Source: Zymoseptoria tritici IPO323
Lineage: Eukaryota > Ascomycota > Dothideomycetes > Mycosphaerellales > Mycosphaerellaceae
Direction: 5' to 3'
DNA: 64,000 nucleotides
Assembly: GCF_000219625.1 (NCBI RefSeq)
Contig: NC_018216.1
Span: 1,116,001-1,180,000, forward strand
Under the pieces are notes generated by a model that did not search any database, was not told the DNA's origin, and saw only the letters and a list, made by a program, of their open reading frames with translations. Made by a program: the position numbers and the translations under genes. Within the stretch, counting starts at the first letter, position 1; the number at the start of each line of letters is the position of its first letter. Below are positions 45,179-56,400 of this stretch, piece after piece.

Positions 45179-46365
45179 ATGAAGGCCAACTTTTTGAAAG
45201 GTGTGTCAGTCAAGCTTCTCGTGGACGGCATTCAGCTCGAGGAGTACAACGACGAAGATTCCATCGACGGCGAGGAAGACACATGCACGAGATACGTTCA
45301 GGTCGTGCCCAACAGCACATTCAAAATTGCCGTGCAGATCGAGTCGAATTTTCGCTACAGGCTCGACGATCTGGTTGTGGAAGTGTCTCTCGATGGAGAG
45401 CGAGTGGATGACCTGGTGATCTCTTCCGATCCGAACAGAAACACCCAGTACAAGGAATTACTGGGACCCAAAGCATTCACGAAGGGCAAATGGCAGCGTC
45501 AACCCTACACCTTCGGCTCCTTGGACACCAGTACGTGGCACACAAAACGGCTCGTGATCTATTCTCGCCATCAAAACTAACAAATTCTCCAGCCGATGAG
45601 TCTCTCAAACCTGACCGTGCCGCAAAATTGAAGGATCTCCTCTCGCGCCTCGGGGAAGTCTCAGTCAAGCTCTTACGGGTCAAAGCGCGTCCTGGGACTC
45701 TGTCCAACGCCGACGAGAAGAAAGCCAGGGGCCTGAGAACGTCCGAAATTGGCAACGCTGTCCCTGAGAAAGCTCTGAAGGGCCGATCCATCTCCAACAA
45801 AGCCACGTGAGTGCTGCACGCGATTCTTCGCCAAACGCAGACGATGAAGCACTGTAGTCGCTAATGTAAAGCTCGTGCTACAGACTCGGCATGCCAGAAC
45901 CGACCACCGTGCAGACGTATATCACCGTGGACTATCCCTACGGCCACAAGCCAGTGGCGATCTTCACGTTCAAGTATCGATCACGCAGTACGTTCCTCCT
46001 ACTTGTTCACCCCCACGTGAGTCGACAAACGCTGACATGCTCAAACTACAACAGAAGATCTCCAAATCGAGAACGTCATTCCACGCAGCCCCAGCCCGCA
46101 GCCTCTCGAAGAGCGGGACCGCGCCACACTGAGTGCCGAAGAACTGCGCGAGCTGCTGCGCCGTGTTGAAGAAAGAGCTGCTGACGAAACGCGGGTGAAG
46201 AAGGAGCTGAAGCGTGAGCGGTCGACGACGATTACGCTTGAAGACGAGGACGATGATGAGGACGACGAGGGGGTGGAGATCATCGCGGAGGCGCCAGCGA
46301 GGAAGCGCACGCGCACGAGTGGAGACTCAGGGGTCGTGGTGCTCGACCTGACGGAGGAGGACTGA
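45179..46365 (+). CDS. DUF7918-type conserved fungal protein
   Basis: Four exons (45179-45530, 45593-45806, 45884-45987, 46055-46365) give 326 residues. The N-terminal ~220 residues form a beta-rich domain (GVSVKLLVDGIQLEEY, YRLDDLVVEVSLDG, VQTYITVDYPYGHKPVAIF) that I associate with DUF7918, a family common in fungi with no known activity. The C-terminal part is charged, with a helical acidic stretch and a basic ARKRTRTS cluster that could be a nuclear signal. The introns are 62, 77 and 67 nt, each joining in frame. Confidence 0.85.
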
Positions 46366-46620
46366 CCGACGCAGCTGCTGATTCTTCTCAATTGTGTGTT
46401 CTCTGGACAAGGGCGTTTTGGGCTTTGCTAGCATTTACTATACCCCAGATGGCGAGTCGATTTTGCGAAGAGAAATTGTCGAGCTGCGAGGCAAATGAAC
46501 GTCTCGACTCAGATGGAGAAGAATGGAACGGATGGGTCTCTTTCACACGATCCGTACACTATTGTACATATGAGGACGATCAGAACGGACAGGATTCATT
46601 GTCATCTTGACACCTTGTCG

Positions 46621-47784
46621 CTACCTCACCATCTCAAACTCCTGCGTCTCAGGCGGCAATAGACTGCCGTCCCGCTTCCTCTTCCCGAGCGGAGCCTTTG
46701 TACCCTCTTCGCACTCTCCCTCCCTCCCACCACCGACAAACTTCCTTGCCCACTCTCTCACCCTTCCAATCTTGCGTCCCACCTCTCCATCCACCTCCTC
46801 GCCCTCTTTGAAGACCCACACAGTCGTCGCATTCTTAGTCGTGATTTTCCGTCCCAAGCTTTGGCCAAAAACGTTCCCTTTCCATTCCTTCAACGCTACA
46901 TTCGTGAACAGCACCACATCTCCTCGTCGTAAAACCTCCAGCTGAACCCGCATTTCATCTTTACCTCCACCAGCACCCGCACCTCCGCGGCTGGTTGGTC
47001 GAGCTTGGCTATCGATAGGATCAAGCCAGAAGGAAACGCCGAAGCCAGCGCGAGTGTCGTCGCCGAGGATGAGTTCGACGATTTCCATTGTTTTCCCTGG
47101 TTGGTAGCGGCGAAGGGAAACGGTCCGGGGAGGTTGGATGGAGATGATCGATGCGAGGAGGTTGACGGTCGGAGTTTGAGGGTGGAGGACTTGGAGCGTG
47201 CGTGCGGTGGGGAGGTGCGAGAGAGGTGTGATCTGAACTGCTCCCACGTTTAGATGTGGAGGATGAAGGGTCGGAATAGGAGCACTAGGCGGTCCGGGTT
47301 GAAAGGACTTGGTCGGGCTGGACGAGGAGTTCTGAGCAGACGATGAGAATGAACTGGTGGAGAATGAGGGGTTGGAGATGAATGTTGTTGTCGCATCCAA
47401 GGGAGAGGGGAAGAGTTGGGAGGAGCCTTGTTCGAGGGAGTGGAGTTGAGCGAGGGAGTGCTCGAGGAAGAGGTTGTGAGCTTGGGAGCCGGGTTCACAA
47501 GCGAGGAAGGCGGCTTTATCTTTCTGTTGCGCTGGTCTTATTTTGAGGACGGTTTCCATGTCGTTATTCAATGGTATCTCTCGCCATCTGGCTAAGGGAT
47601 AGGAGGTGCTTGTGAGGGCCATCTGCGTGGCTGTGACTGTTGTATCGTCATGGCTATTATCGTCCGCCAGGAATCTCCGAACGGGAGACTGGAGTCTTTG
47701 ATTCAGATCTGTCTCTGTCCAATCTAGCTCATCGGCATTGGGTGCTCCGGCGAGGAAGAGGACACTTCCATTTCTGGAGGCCAT
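46621..47784 (-). CDS. Unknown protein with a possible OB-fold
   Basis: A 387-residue single-exon protein. Residues 1-200 are mostly Ser/Pro/Thr-rich linker with a few conserved-looking pieces (MALTSTSYPLARWREIPL). Residues ~205-330 show alternating beta-strand patterns (VNLLASIISIQ, MEIVELILGDDTRAGFGVSFWL, VLRRGDVVLFTNVALKEW) that resemble an OB-fold in single-strand nucleic-acid-binding proteins; this is a fold guess. A basic GKRKRDG near the C-terminus may be a nuclear signal. It is convergent with the DUF7918 gene 256 bases away. Confidence 0.75.
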   Translation of the reverse strand: MASRNGSVLFLAGAPNADELDWTETDLNQRLQSPVRRFLADDNSHDDTTVTATQMALTSTSYPLARWREIPLNNDMETVLKIRPAQQKDKAAFLACEPGSQAHNLFLEHSLAQLHSLEQGSSQLFPSPLDATTTFISNPSFSTSSFSSSAQNSSSSPTKSFQPGPPSAPIPTLHPPHLNVGAVQITPLSHLPTARTLQVLHPQTPTVNLLASIISIQPPRTVSLRRYQPGKTMEIVELILGDDTRAGFGVSFWLDPIDSQARPTSRGGAGAGGGKDEMRVQLEVLRRGDVVLFTNVALKEWKGNVFGQSLGRKITTKNATTVWVFKEGEEVDGEVGRKIGRVREWARKFVGGGREGECEEGTKAPLGKRKRDGSLLPPETQEFEMVR

Positions 47785-48111
47785 GGAGGCGGATCAGAGG
47801 CCTTTCAGCGACCTTTCAGCGACCCGGCATGTCGTAGGGAGAGGGGCCGGAGATCATGGCGCATCACGGCCGACCTTCGGAATCATCGAATCCAGGACAT
47901 GAGCCGACACATTGCCTCCGTGCCAATTGCATTGAGCAGGAGTCGGTCGAACGAAGTCCCACCGGACTTTATTCACGGCCATAAGCCACCGGCCTCGCTT
48001 AATCCAGGCAAATCCGCGCTACCAAACCTTCCTTGTCGATCTTATCAATCTGATAAAACCCCACGCCGTCGCCAGGAACATCTTCAAACCATCACCGACT
48101 CTGGCTCAACC
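47785..48111. promoter_or_regulatory. Divergent promoter region
   Basis: Three hundred bases between divergent starts of the OB-fold-like gene and the ferredoxin. A short direct repeat 'cctttcagcgacc' occurs twice around 47,800-47,824; it lies close to the minus-strand start and could be coincidental. Confidence 0.4.
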
Positions 48112-49155
48112 ATGCTCCGCTCCCTCGTCACCCGCCTCTCCTCCACGACGAAAGTTGATCCGTCCGCCACCACTCCTCGTCCCGACGGCTTCCTTACCGC
48201 CAAACAATCCTCCGCCCTCTTTGCTCCAACAAACCCCGAAGACGATGGCGAGGAATGTCTGCACGATTGCGAGACCTGCACAATTTCGTATCCTCGGAAA
48301 TTCGAGATAGATGAGGATGATAAACTGTACGGCGAGATTCAAGGATGGTCACGACACTTGATCGTCGCAACGGGCAAAACAGACTGGGTGAGAGATGTGG
48401 CCGATGAGAAAGACAGCGTCATGGAAGCTGTAGCAAAGCACACGGAAGCTGTGCAAGGCGGGAAATTGATGCTGTCTGCGAGCAACATCCCCGTGCCAGA
48501 GATTGTGGACGAGAAGGAGCAGCACATCGGACCGTACGGAAAGGAGAGACCGACGACGGTGCTGCTGATGCCGGCCTTTACATTTGTCGACAACGTCCGT
48601 CCAATCCACGTTCCTGAGCTCATCACTTCAGTCATCAACACCGCCACGACGAATACGACACGTCTCGCACCGCAAATCACGCCTACACAATCACTCGACG
48701 CCCTGCCAGCGAACCTCAGTACCCGCCCGTGTCCTCATCGTGCCGTCATCCTCCTCTGCAGCCAAGCCACCCGAGATGCACGGTGCGGACAGTCCGCTCC
48801 TCTGCTACGGCGTGAGCTAGAACGCCATTTGCGACCACTGGGACTTTACCGCGATTTGCACGACGAACGACCGGGTGGAGTGGGGATATACTTCATCTCG
48901 CATGTTGGCGGACACAAATACTCAGCGAACATGATGGTGTACCGACGTGGCGACGAGCCGGACCAAGGTTCAGAGGGAAGTGTGGAGACGGGCAAGGCAC
49001 CCGGTGAGGCGATGCAGTGTATTTGGTTGGCGAGGATACGACCGGAGGATTGTGAGAATGTGGTGAGGTATACGGTGTTACAGGGTAAGGTGGTGAAGCC
49101 GGAAAGGCAGTTGAGAGGTGGGTTTGATCGAGGAAGGGCCATTGTCAGTTGGTAA
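48112..49155 (+). CDS. Thioredoxin-like [2Fe-2S] ferredoxin, Apd1/Aim32 family (sucrase/ferredoxin-like)
   Basis: A 347-residue intronless protein. Motifs are TTVLLMPAFTFV and a C-x8-C pair (CSQATRDARC, Cys216 and Cys225), followed by H-x3-H in SHVGGHKYSANM (His264 and His268). These are the cluster ligands in yeast Apd1/Aim32, which bind a [2Fe-2S] cluster through two Cys and two His. The N-terminus MLRSLVTRLSSTTK is basic and could be a mitochondrial presequence, favouring Aim32 over Apd1. An extra CLHDCETC site lies at 49-56. The start was chosen at 48112 rather than at the upstream in-frame ATG at 47899, because that extension looks non-protein. Confidence 0.9.
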   Translation: MLRSLVTRLSSTTKVDPSATTPRPDGFLTAKQSSALFAPTNPEDDGEECLHDCETCTISYPRKFEIDEDDKLYGEIQGWSRHLIVATGKTDWVRDVADEKDSVMEAVAKHTEAVQGGKLMLSASNIPVPEIVDEKEQHIGPYGKERPTTVLLMPAFTFVDNVRPIHVPELITSVINTATTNTTRLAPQITPTQSLDALPANLSTRPCPHRAVILLCSQATRDARCGQSAPLLRRELERHLRPLGLYRDLHDERPGGVGIYFISHVGGHKYSANMMVYRRGDEPDQGSEGSVETGKAPGEAMQCIWLARIRPEDCENVVRYTVLQGKVVKPERQLRGGFDRGRAIVSW

Positions 49156-49947
49156 TGGGAAAGTTTTGGAAAGTGCAGAAGAGGAGGAAGATGGAGACAG
49201 ACCTATTGAACCTAGGCAGATGAGGGAGGCGGAGTTCTGCGACGGATGACAAAATTAGGAAACCACGGGACGACAGCATTGCTCACTTGTAGCGAAGCAT
49301 GCTCTCTCGCGGCTTGGAGGGCTATCTGTCTCTGGACATCGCGCACAGGAGACAGCACACAGCGGAGCAACAGCGACGAGCATGCGTGGTCCCATCATAC
49401 AAGCATAGACGCACATAACGGCAGACCCTCACGAAGTCTACACACCCTCTTGACCAGGGATGGCGCGCCTTCTCAGATCCCATGCATCGGTATCGCATCG
49501 CTTCACCTTCCCTCGATTAGGTGAGCGAACAAAGCTCGGTCGGAGGTGTGGCCAAGTAGTGGGTGAACCGGTGAAGCGATGCACTGATGGATAGAACAGT
49601 GTTTTAGGTCTATTCCGAGGCCCGGAGCACACCACTGAGGCTGCGGGCGTTTTTGCAGCCACATGTTCATCTGCGTTCTTGAAAAATTCCCGCACGAGGC
49701 TGTGCTGGCAGCGCCAATATGCAGGTCAAAGGCAGACACCACATACGCCAAGCGAGCCGCAGCCTCGCAAATCCTGATATATGTACATCAAGCTGGCCGC
49801 GCCGAGCACGAGATGCTCCCGGATTTCGACCATATCAGGTACCATGTGTGTAGTGACAGCGATGTGGAACGACAATTAGGAAACACGCAAGGCCATCCGG
49901 CGCGATCGAGACACTTTTGCCATTTCTAGAGCCCATCATACCACAAC
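49156..49947. other. Intergenic, 790 bases
   Basis: Gap between two plus-strand genes. Several short frames exist but none has protein-like composition. Confidence 0.4.
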
Positions 49948-51620
49948 ATGAAGCTGTCCGCACAACCGCCGAGGCCAGTATGGAAGCGATATCTCCTCGA
50001 CGGCAGACTACAAGCTCTCGCCATCATCGCCATCGCAATCGGCTTGACGGTCTTCCTCGCTCGGTCCGCCATCAACGGTAAAGAGAGCGGCAGCTTCCAG
50101 TGCGCCCCGGACGGATCTTTGCTATTGCCTGACCAAACAGTCGCTCCAGCGTGGGAGGCGAAATACTTCTTCAGCATTACCATCGCGTGGGGCCGGTTCG
50201 ACCTGAGCACGGCGAAGCTCATCGACATCGCCTGGGACATTATCGTCGGCAGAGGCGGACAACTCGGTCTATCACTCATGGCGTTCAGGACGATCAGAAG
50301 ATCCATGTTGTCGTCTTTAGAGCACGAACCTTGGCATATACCCGTTCTCACCCGTCTGGTACTGGATCCTGTATCGTTCCTCGGTCTCTGGGCTGCGCTG
50401 AAAGATCGATGTCGGCGCGGACCGAGGATGTTACTCAACTACGGGTTTCTGGTCGTCTATATCCTGCTATTCAGTACCATTTCCTCAGCCATGACGGGAT
50501 ACCGTGCCGTGATGTCACCGTACTATCCCCAGGACGAAGGATCAGCGTTGCCTCTTGTGGATAGCAAGCTCACCCAGATCTTCCCGCTGGAGCTGATGAA
50601 TGTCACGAGGAAACCGAGCAACGGCACATGCTGGGTGCGCACGACGCCTGAGAATGGATGTTTCTCGAAAGAATTCCCCAATTGCGTCGTCCCGCCTGTT
50701 GGCGAGTGTTACGCTTCATGGCTACTTTGTGAGTTTCGCAAACGCCCTGCTGCCCATCTGGCCGAAAACTGATTGATCTCTGCCTCGCACAAACAGACTC
50801 CGACCTGTACACTCAATGTACAGACCTCCCGCGATCAGAGCACGGAAGATGGGGAGGAACATACTCCACCCTCCCACCACCCCGAGACTCGCCAATATGC
50901 GGGTTCCTCGGCCCTCCACCGCTCGGCGGATGCAACCACAACGGCCCCATCCCCGAAACCTCCGGCACATGCAATACAACCCGTCCCTCCTCCTCCTCCG
51001 ACGGTGACACATCCATCTCCATCGGCTGGACCGCCTACAGCAACAACACCTACTACCTCACCACCACCAACCTCACCTTCGGGGACCCCACCACCACCTA
51101 CCGCCTCCCACCCCAACCCCCTCTCCTCTGCACCTGGAACATCACCGACTACAACTCCCCCCTGAGCCCGGGCTTCACCTCCCCGCGCTTCTACAACGAC
51201 ACTCAAACCGGTCAAGTCTGGAACTCCACCTGGCTGCGCGCGAATGTCATTTGTCAGCCGGAGAAAACTTACCAGTGGGGGTTCTCGAGTCTACTGCTGT
51301 TCACCTTGTTGATCTATACCATCGTGTATGGGGTTTTACTATTGTTGATGGTGTGGGATAATGCGTGCAGCGAGCTGGTGGGCAAGAGTGGGTGGACGGA
51401 GTGTGTGTATCGGGATATTCTCGATCTGGCGGGGGAGATTCGGAGCGAGGTCGGCGGGGATGATGTGGTGGAAGATATGGACGGGGAGGTGTTGGGGAAG
51501 AGGATGAGGACGACGACGGGGAAAGTCCGTCTCAGAGCCAAGAGGGAGGGAAAGGATGTCGATGAGGATCAGGAGGTTGAGTTTTTGGGAGGGAGGGCGG
51601 AGGGAGGGCGATTTGCGTAA
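49948..51620 (+). CDS. Multi-pass membrane protein of unknown function
   Basis: Exons 49948-50728 and 50797-51620 give 534 residues. A membrane anchor is seen at about 21-42 (LQALAIIAIAIGLTVFL), another at ~170-190 (LNYGFLVVYILLFSTISSAM), and a strongly hydrophobic C-terminal one near 430-460 (LLLFTLLIYTIVYGVLLLLMVW). Between them is a large Cys-rich, N-glycosylation-rich loop (NGTCWVRTTPENGCF, CNTTRPS, CTWNITDYN), likely extracellular or luminal. The tail is charged and cytosolic-looking. Its layout is seen in lineage-specific fungal membrane proteins; no family name can be given. Confidence 0.8.
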
Positions 51621-52354
51621 GCGGAAGGGGAGCAGGTATATCGATGGGTTTTTTCGAAACGTATCGCGAAAAGATCGCAGACCGTTCCCCCAAGGCACGA
51701 GTTCATCGTCACAACAGGACCTCCAGCCGTTCGTCAATGTTGTTTCAACGAGTCATGTGTCTTGACACCTTTGAGGTGTCAAAAGTTGGAAAGTTTAAAG
51801 TGACGGTGCATATGACATGTGATCGTTGTGATAAGAAAGGAAAGGCGTGCTGACTCGCCCGACTTTTTTGAGACTCTTGGAGACTCGTGGGATATGACGA
51901 CAGTGGGATGCGAGGTCTATAGTGCTGCTTAGCTGATGAGCGTGATCGCGGATATCGGATAGCGGAGGTGGAGGCGTAGAAGGGAAGCTGTTAGAGGCGG
52001 ACACGGGTCTGAGCCGTAACGTGGGAAGAAGAGAAGGAACAAGGTCGAGAGTATCGATGGACAATCTGGAAGACATTGGGAGACACGATCGAATAAGATG
52101 TTTTGAAGATGTTTTTGAATTCATTTGAAGTTTTGGTTGATCTGTTCATGGTCATCGTTGGACCTGTTCCCCTCCTCCTCATGCATCATGCAATCATACA
52201 CTTCATCCCCATCCCATGTCATGCAAATGCCCATCGCTGGTATAATGCTCCCGACCCAAAATGCTCCATCGCTAATGCCAAACGCTCAACCCAAAACCCA
52301 ACCCTTCCCCTCGAACCTCGCGACGACAGAAACTCACAGACGCAGCAGACACTT
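51621..52354. other. Convergent intergenic region with a small hairpin
   Basis: About 730 bases between two converging genes. At 51,762-51,782 a perfect 9-bp inverted repeat (ttgacacct ttg aggtgtcaa) could fold to a hairpin in the 3' region of the plus-strand gene. No coding frame is supported. Confidence 0.4.
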
Positions 52355-53455
52355 CTAGTATCCACCGGCCATGACTCCCGTCGTCGGCCTCCCCAGAGTA
52401 GTCGGCAAAAACCTGCTGAAAATGTTCGTCCGCGCCTTCTTCGCTGGTTGCTGGTCGGTTTGCTCCATCGGCAGCGCATGCGTTTGGTACATTTTGCTGG
52501 GATATTGCGGTACAGCAGGAAGGTTGTAGACTTGCTGCTGAGCCGGGAGGCTGAGCTGCGAGGAGCTGTAGGTAGAAGACGAGGATGATGATGACGCGGG
52601 TGATGAGCCATAGGATGATGCGCCGCTGAGAGATGGTGGGGAGAGGGATGGCGTCCTTGAGGGTGCGCGGGAGGATGTGGTTGACTGCGCGTAGTAGACT
52701 GGCTGTTGTTGTTGCTGGTGGTAGGAGGCGTATTGCTCCGGCTCAGGACGCGCGTATCGTGCAGCGATGGCTGCGGCGCGTTGTTGCGTGTAGACCAATT
52801 GGCGCTGTTCGGCGGCCAGCATCTCCTCGCGAAGGGCTTGCTTGCGGGCTTGACGGTCCTGCCATTCGCGGATGGGAGCGAGGAAGGGGTCCAGGTGGAG
52901 GTACAAGTCGGCTTCCTCAACGCGGAGGTCCCAGTCGAGGAGGTTGAGGAGTTGCTTTTCCATGAGGTTGACTTCGGTCAGGGAGAAGCCGAAGGAGTCG
53001 TAGCCGCGGACGGAGGTGTAGCGGGCCCAGTGCTTGTTCTTGGGGGAGGAGTCGTTGAGGTTCTTGGCGGCGAGGATGAGGGATGCCAGGAAGATGCGGT
53101 GGGAGGTGCACTTCATTCCTTTGGCGACGGGAGGGAGGCGAGCTTGTAGTCGGGAGAGGTAGACAAGAGAGGACATGAGGGTAGGGACCTGGACGTGGGA
53201 ACGCTCGACGAGGGCGGTGATGAACTCTTCGAGAGAGGGGAGGGCGGGCTCGAATTGTTGGTTGTGAGGTGGGGTCGTCGGTGGTGTTGGAGGCATGTTC
53301 CGGGATGATGGTGTTGAGCCTTCGCAGCGGATGACTTGCGAGGCCTTGTGTGCGAGGTATGAGATCATGTCTTGAGATACCGGCATGTAGATGAAGTGTT
53401 CCAAGGCAGCGGCGTTGGCGGCGTTGACTGCCGAAGGAGAGGCGTTGTAAGACAT
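52355..53455 (-). CDS. Pcl1/2-type cyclin (Pho85-associated G1 cyclin)
   Basis: A 366-residue intronless frame, with start at [10 protein letters not shown] (53455). The cyclin box spans ~75-195 ([74 protein letters not shown]), matching the Pcl/PHO80 class that activates Pho85/Cdk5-type kinases in cell-cycle and polarity control. The C-terminal half is Ser/Gln/Pro-rich and disordered. An upstream in-frame start at 53521 exists but adds only Thr/Ser/His. Confidence 0.9.
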   Translation of the reverse strand: MSYNASPSAVNAANAAALEHFIYMPVSQDMISYLAHKASQVIRCEGSTPSSRNMPPTPPTTPPHNQQFEPALPSLEEFITALVERSHVQVPTLMSSLVYLSRLQARLPPVAKGMKCTSHRIFLASLILAAKNLNDSSPKNKHWARYTSVRGYDSFGFSLTEVNLMEKQLLNLLDWDLRVEEADLYLHLDPFLAPIREWQDRQARKQALREEMLAAEQRQLVYTQQRAAAIAARYARPEPEQYASYHQQQQQPVYYAQSTTSSRAPSRTPSLSPPSLSGASSYGSSPASSSSSSSTYSSSQLSLPAQQQVYNLPAVPQYPSKMYQTHALPMEQTDQQPAKKARTNIFSRFLPTTLGRPTTGVMAGGY

Positions 53456-56400
53456 GATGTGTGTGTTGATGTGGGTTGATGTGTTGGTTGAAGATGTCGA
53501 TAGATGGCGAAGAAGATCCAAAAGGTTATATGGCAGAGATGGTAGAAATTCTTCTTATTGTTGGCTTGTTGCGACAATAATAGATCTCAGGTGGTGGAAG
53601 TGGCCCGTGAAGTGAGGCGTCGACGTTAATTGTCGTGTCGTAAGTCGGTCCGGGTGAATTTTGGCTGACAATACCAAAAAAAATCTTTCCAGGACAATAG
53701 GAATTATTTTTCTGCGGAGGATCACAATCAAGAAGATCAACTTCTCAGAATGTCAATCAGATGGGAGAGGGTCTCTCTGTCGGTTTCGAAAATGACGGTG
53801 TAAGGTAGTTCCCTCTTGTGGTGCGCCGGATATCTGCCTTTTTTGCGGAATCGACCAGGGGTAGCTTGCAACAAGTCTCTGACAGATTAGGATCGGTGAC
53901 TTTCCGGCCAGCGGACAAGTGCAGGTATTGTATGTTGACGGGAAGGATGGGAGTCGAGGAAAGTCCGAGTTTCTGACGGCACACTGCGGAGGGGCGGTGT
54001 CGCGGAAGAGCTGGATAGTTGCAGATGATGTTGCTGGTGGGGTGATGTGAGACGAGGAGTATCGGCTTGCAATACGTCAGTCGTGCTGGGATGATACGAT
54101 GTAGAGAGAGTGGTGTGTGTTGGAGGATATGGTAATGGTCCGGAGATGCAACGACAGAAACGGCTTGTTGGATGATGAACAGGTCAAGGAGACGGCATGT
54201 TGGGATACTTATTATTCTCGAGGCGCTCGCCCTCTACATTCATCACCGGGGAAGAGGCAAGGTAGGATGGATTGTGCAGGCGCGTCTCGCTGGCTGCAGG
54301 AGGCCACACGCAACGTCTTGGGTTTTGGTATGCCTGGTGGGGGGAGGGATATCGCGAGCTTGATTGGCCGGAATGGCAGGAGCGCTAGTGCCGGAGAGTT
54401 GGCTCGACAGAGTTCCACAGGACAGGGACCAAGGACCATTCGACGCTCGACAGCCTCTTTTTTTGGAGGTGCTGCCACTGCCGGACAGGACAGGGCTCGC
54501 AGGGGCCTCCTCTCATCAGGTCAGGCTCTCACAGGCTGACCTCCAGCTGTTCTCTTCTCTCTCCGCCCGATGACTGTTCGTTTCAGATCTGGCGTGTTTC
54601 GTGCTGCTGCCCAACCAGCTGGGAGAACGGTCGACTGATAAACGCCCACTGATGCATCTTCGCTGTATACTGGAGACGGCCGTCGCATGTGAATTCATCG
54701 TCGAGTGGTACACACGCGTATCTTCGTCGATCCTCTCTTCGTCCACTACTCCCGTCCACTCACTACAAGGTACAGATCCGAGTACATGCCAGAGAGATGT
54801 TCCGCCGCAAATGGAAGCTCCAGACCCTGCAAGGTGGAGTCGGGTTCGCGCGCCTTGTAACCCAAACTTCGTGCCGGACAAAGAGACCGCTTCGAACCCA
54901 GGAGGCGGATCTTGCTTGCATCATCCGGACTGGGCCATCTTTTCTGGTGAGGCGTGGCGCGCGCGTCGCGATATGTGCGGGCGTGCGAGGGAAATTTCGC
55001 GTAAGGACTGCGACCGTTGCGGTCGACCGTGAATTTCTCACCACCGTCGAGGTTGGCTGTTGGAATTCGCGTTCCTCGCCCGGCCAATTCCATCGTGAAG
55101 TCATCGCTGTCACAGCGACATGCATCTGTCAGTCATGCACCTGATGAGTCGTCAGCTGCCATGCGACAAAAATATATTCGAAGCAGCATGGGTCATGTCC
55201 ACGGCACTCGGCCATCGGGCTTGTTCTTCACATCGTCGCATTGAATCGCAGGGGAGAAAGATCGAAAGCACAGCCTCTAGAACTACTCACCAGCCACACC
55301 TTGGCATTCAAAGATCTCGCGCTCTCCACGCGGCAAATCTCTCGGATTCCCCTCCAACCAACAGGAGCTTCCACTCGCCTTCCGACGTGTACTTCCTCAG
55401 GCGGAAACACAAGCGGCAACGTGCCTGCGTGCGTCTCGACTGGTTCCTGAAGCTAGTCTAACTCTACAGTGGAGTATCCGACGGAGACTAACACTATTGC
55501 ATCGCACGCTATCCGACCCTTCCGACCAACAGGCTGTGCTCTTCTCTGTCCGACCTGCAGGGTGTCTTTGGGTCTGGATCTTTACCCGTTCAAACATTTC
55601 GCTCCTGGCAAATGTCCGTGTTGTAACGTGTACCACTGCCACCCAATTCACTACTGGGAGGCAACGTGCAGTTCCGCAGTATTGGCGGCGCTGAGGGTGA
55701 GAACTTCCCTAGATTGCGATTCACGTTTGGACTTGCACTTCCGGCAAGGAGGATATGGCTGACGCGAACAGGACATGTTCGCTTCCTGCGTCCTGCGTCC
55801 TGCTCGCTTGGTAACACGATGGAGATGTGCTTTCCAGTGGTGTCCACTTTTCCCACCTTCACTCCGAGGCTCGCAGTACTCCACCCTTGTTGGGCAGAAC
55901 AAGCAGAGTTCAGTCCAATACTCACGAAAGGGTCTGAGAACAACCGCATTCTCTCCGCTTCAACCATTCCATTCCTCAACACCATGCCTCTTCACCAACT
56001 CATCTCCTCCGACCAGGTTCCTTCTCTAACCTTCAGGCAAGGGAAGAAGCAGCGGCGATCAACCTCACAGTTGTACAACATCTCCACCATCCGCGCGGGC
56101 GATCTCCCACCCTTTCAACCGTGCGTGCATGCTGCATGAAATTCCTCGTCATTGAGAGCATGCTGCATTTCACACACTGACCTTGCTGAAATATCGATTC
56201 GCTGAAGATCTCGGTTGAAACGATCGACTTCGCAGCGCATCTTACGTCAGCTTCGTCGGCACTCTAAGAGCTCCACTGAGATGCCTCATGCAAATGCGTT
56301 GTCGATGAAACACCATCTACCCGAAACATCTCGAGCACAACGCCTGGAGAATGAAGAACCGCCATCGATCCCGGTCTGCTTGGATTTCTGCTGCTTGGCG

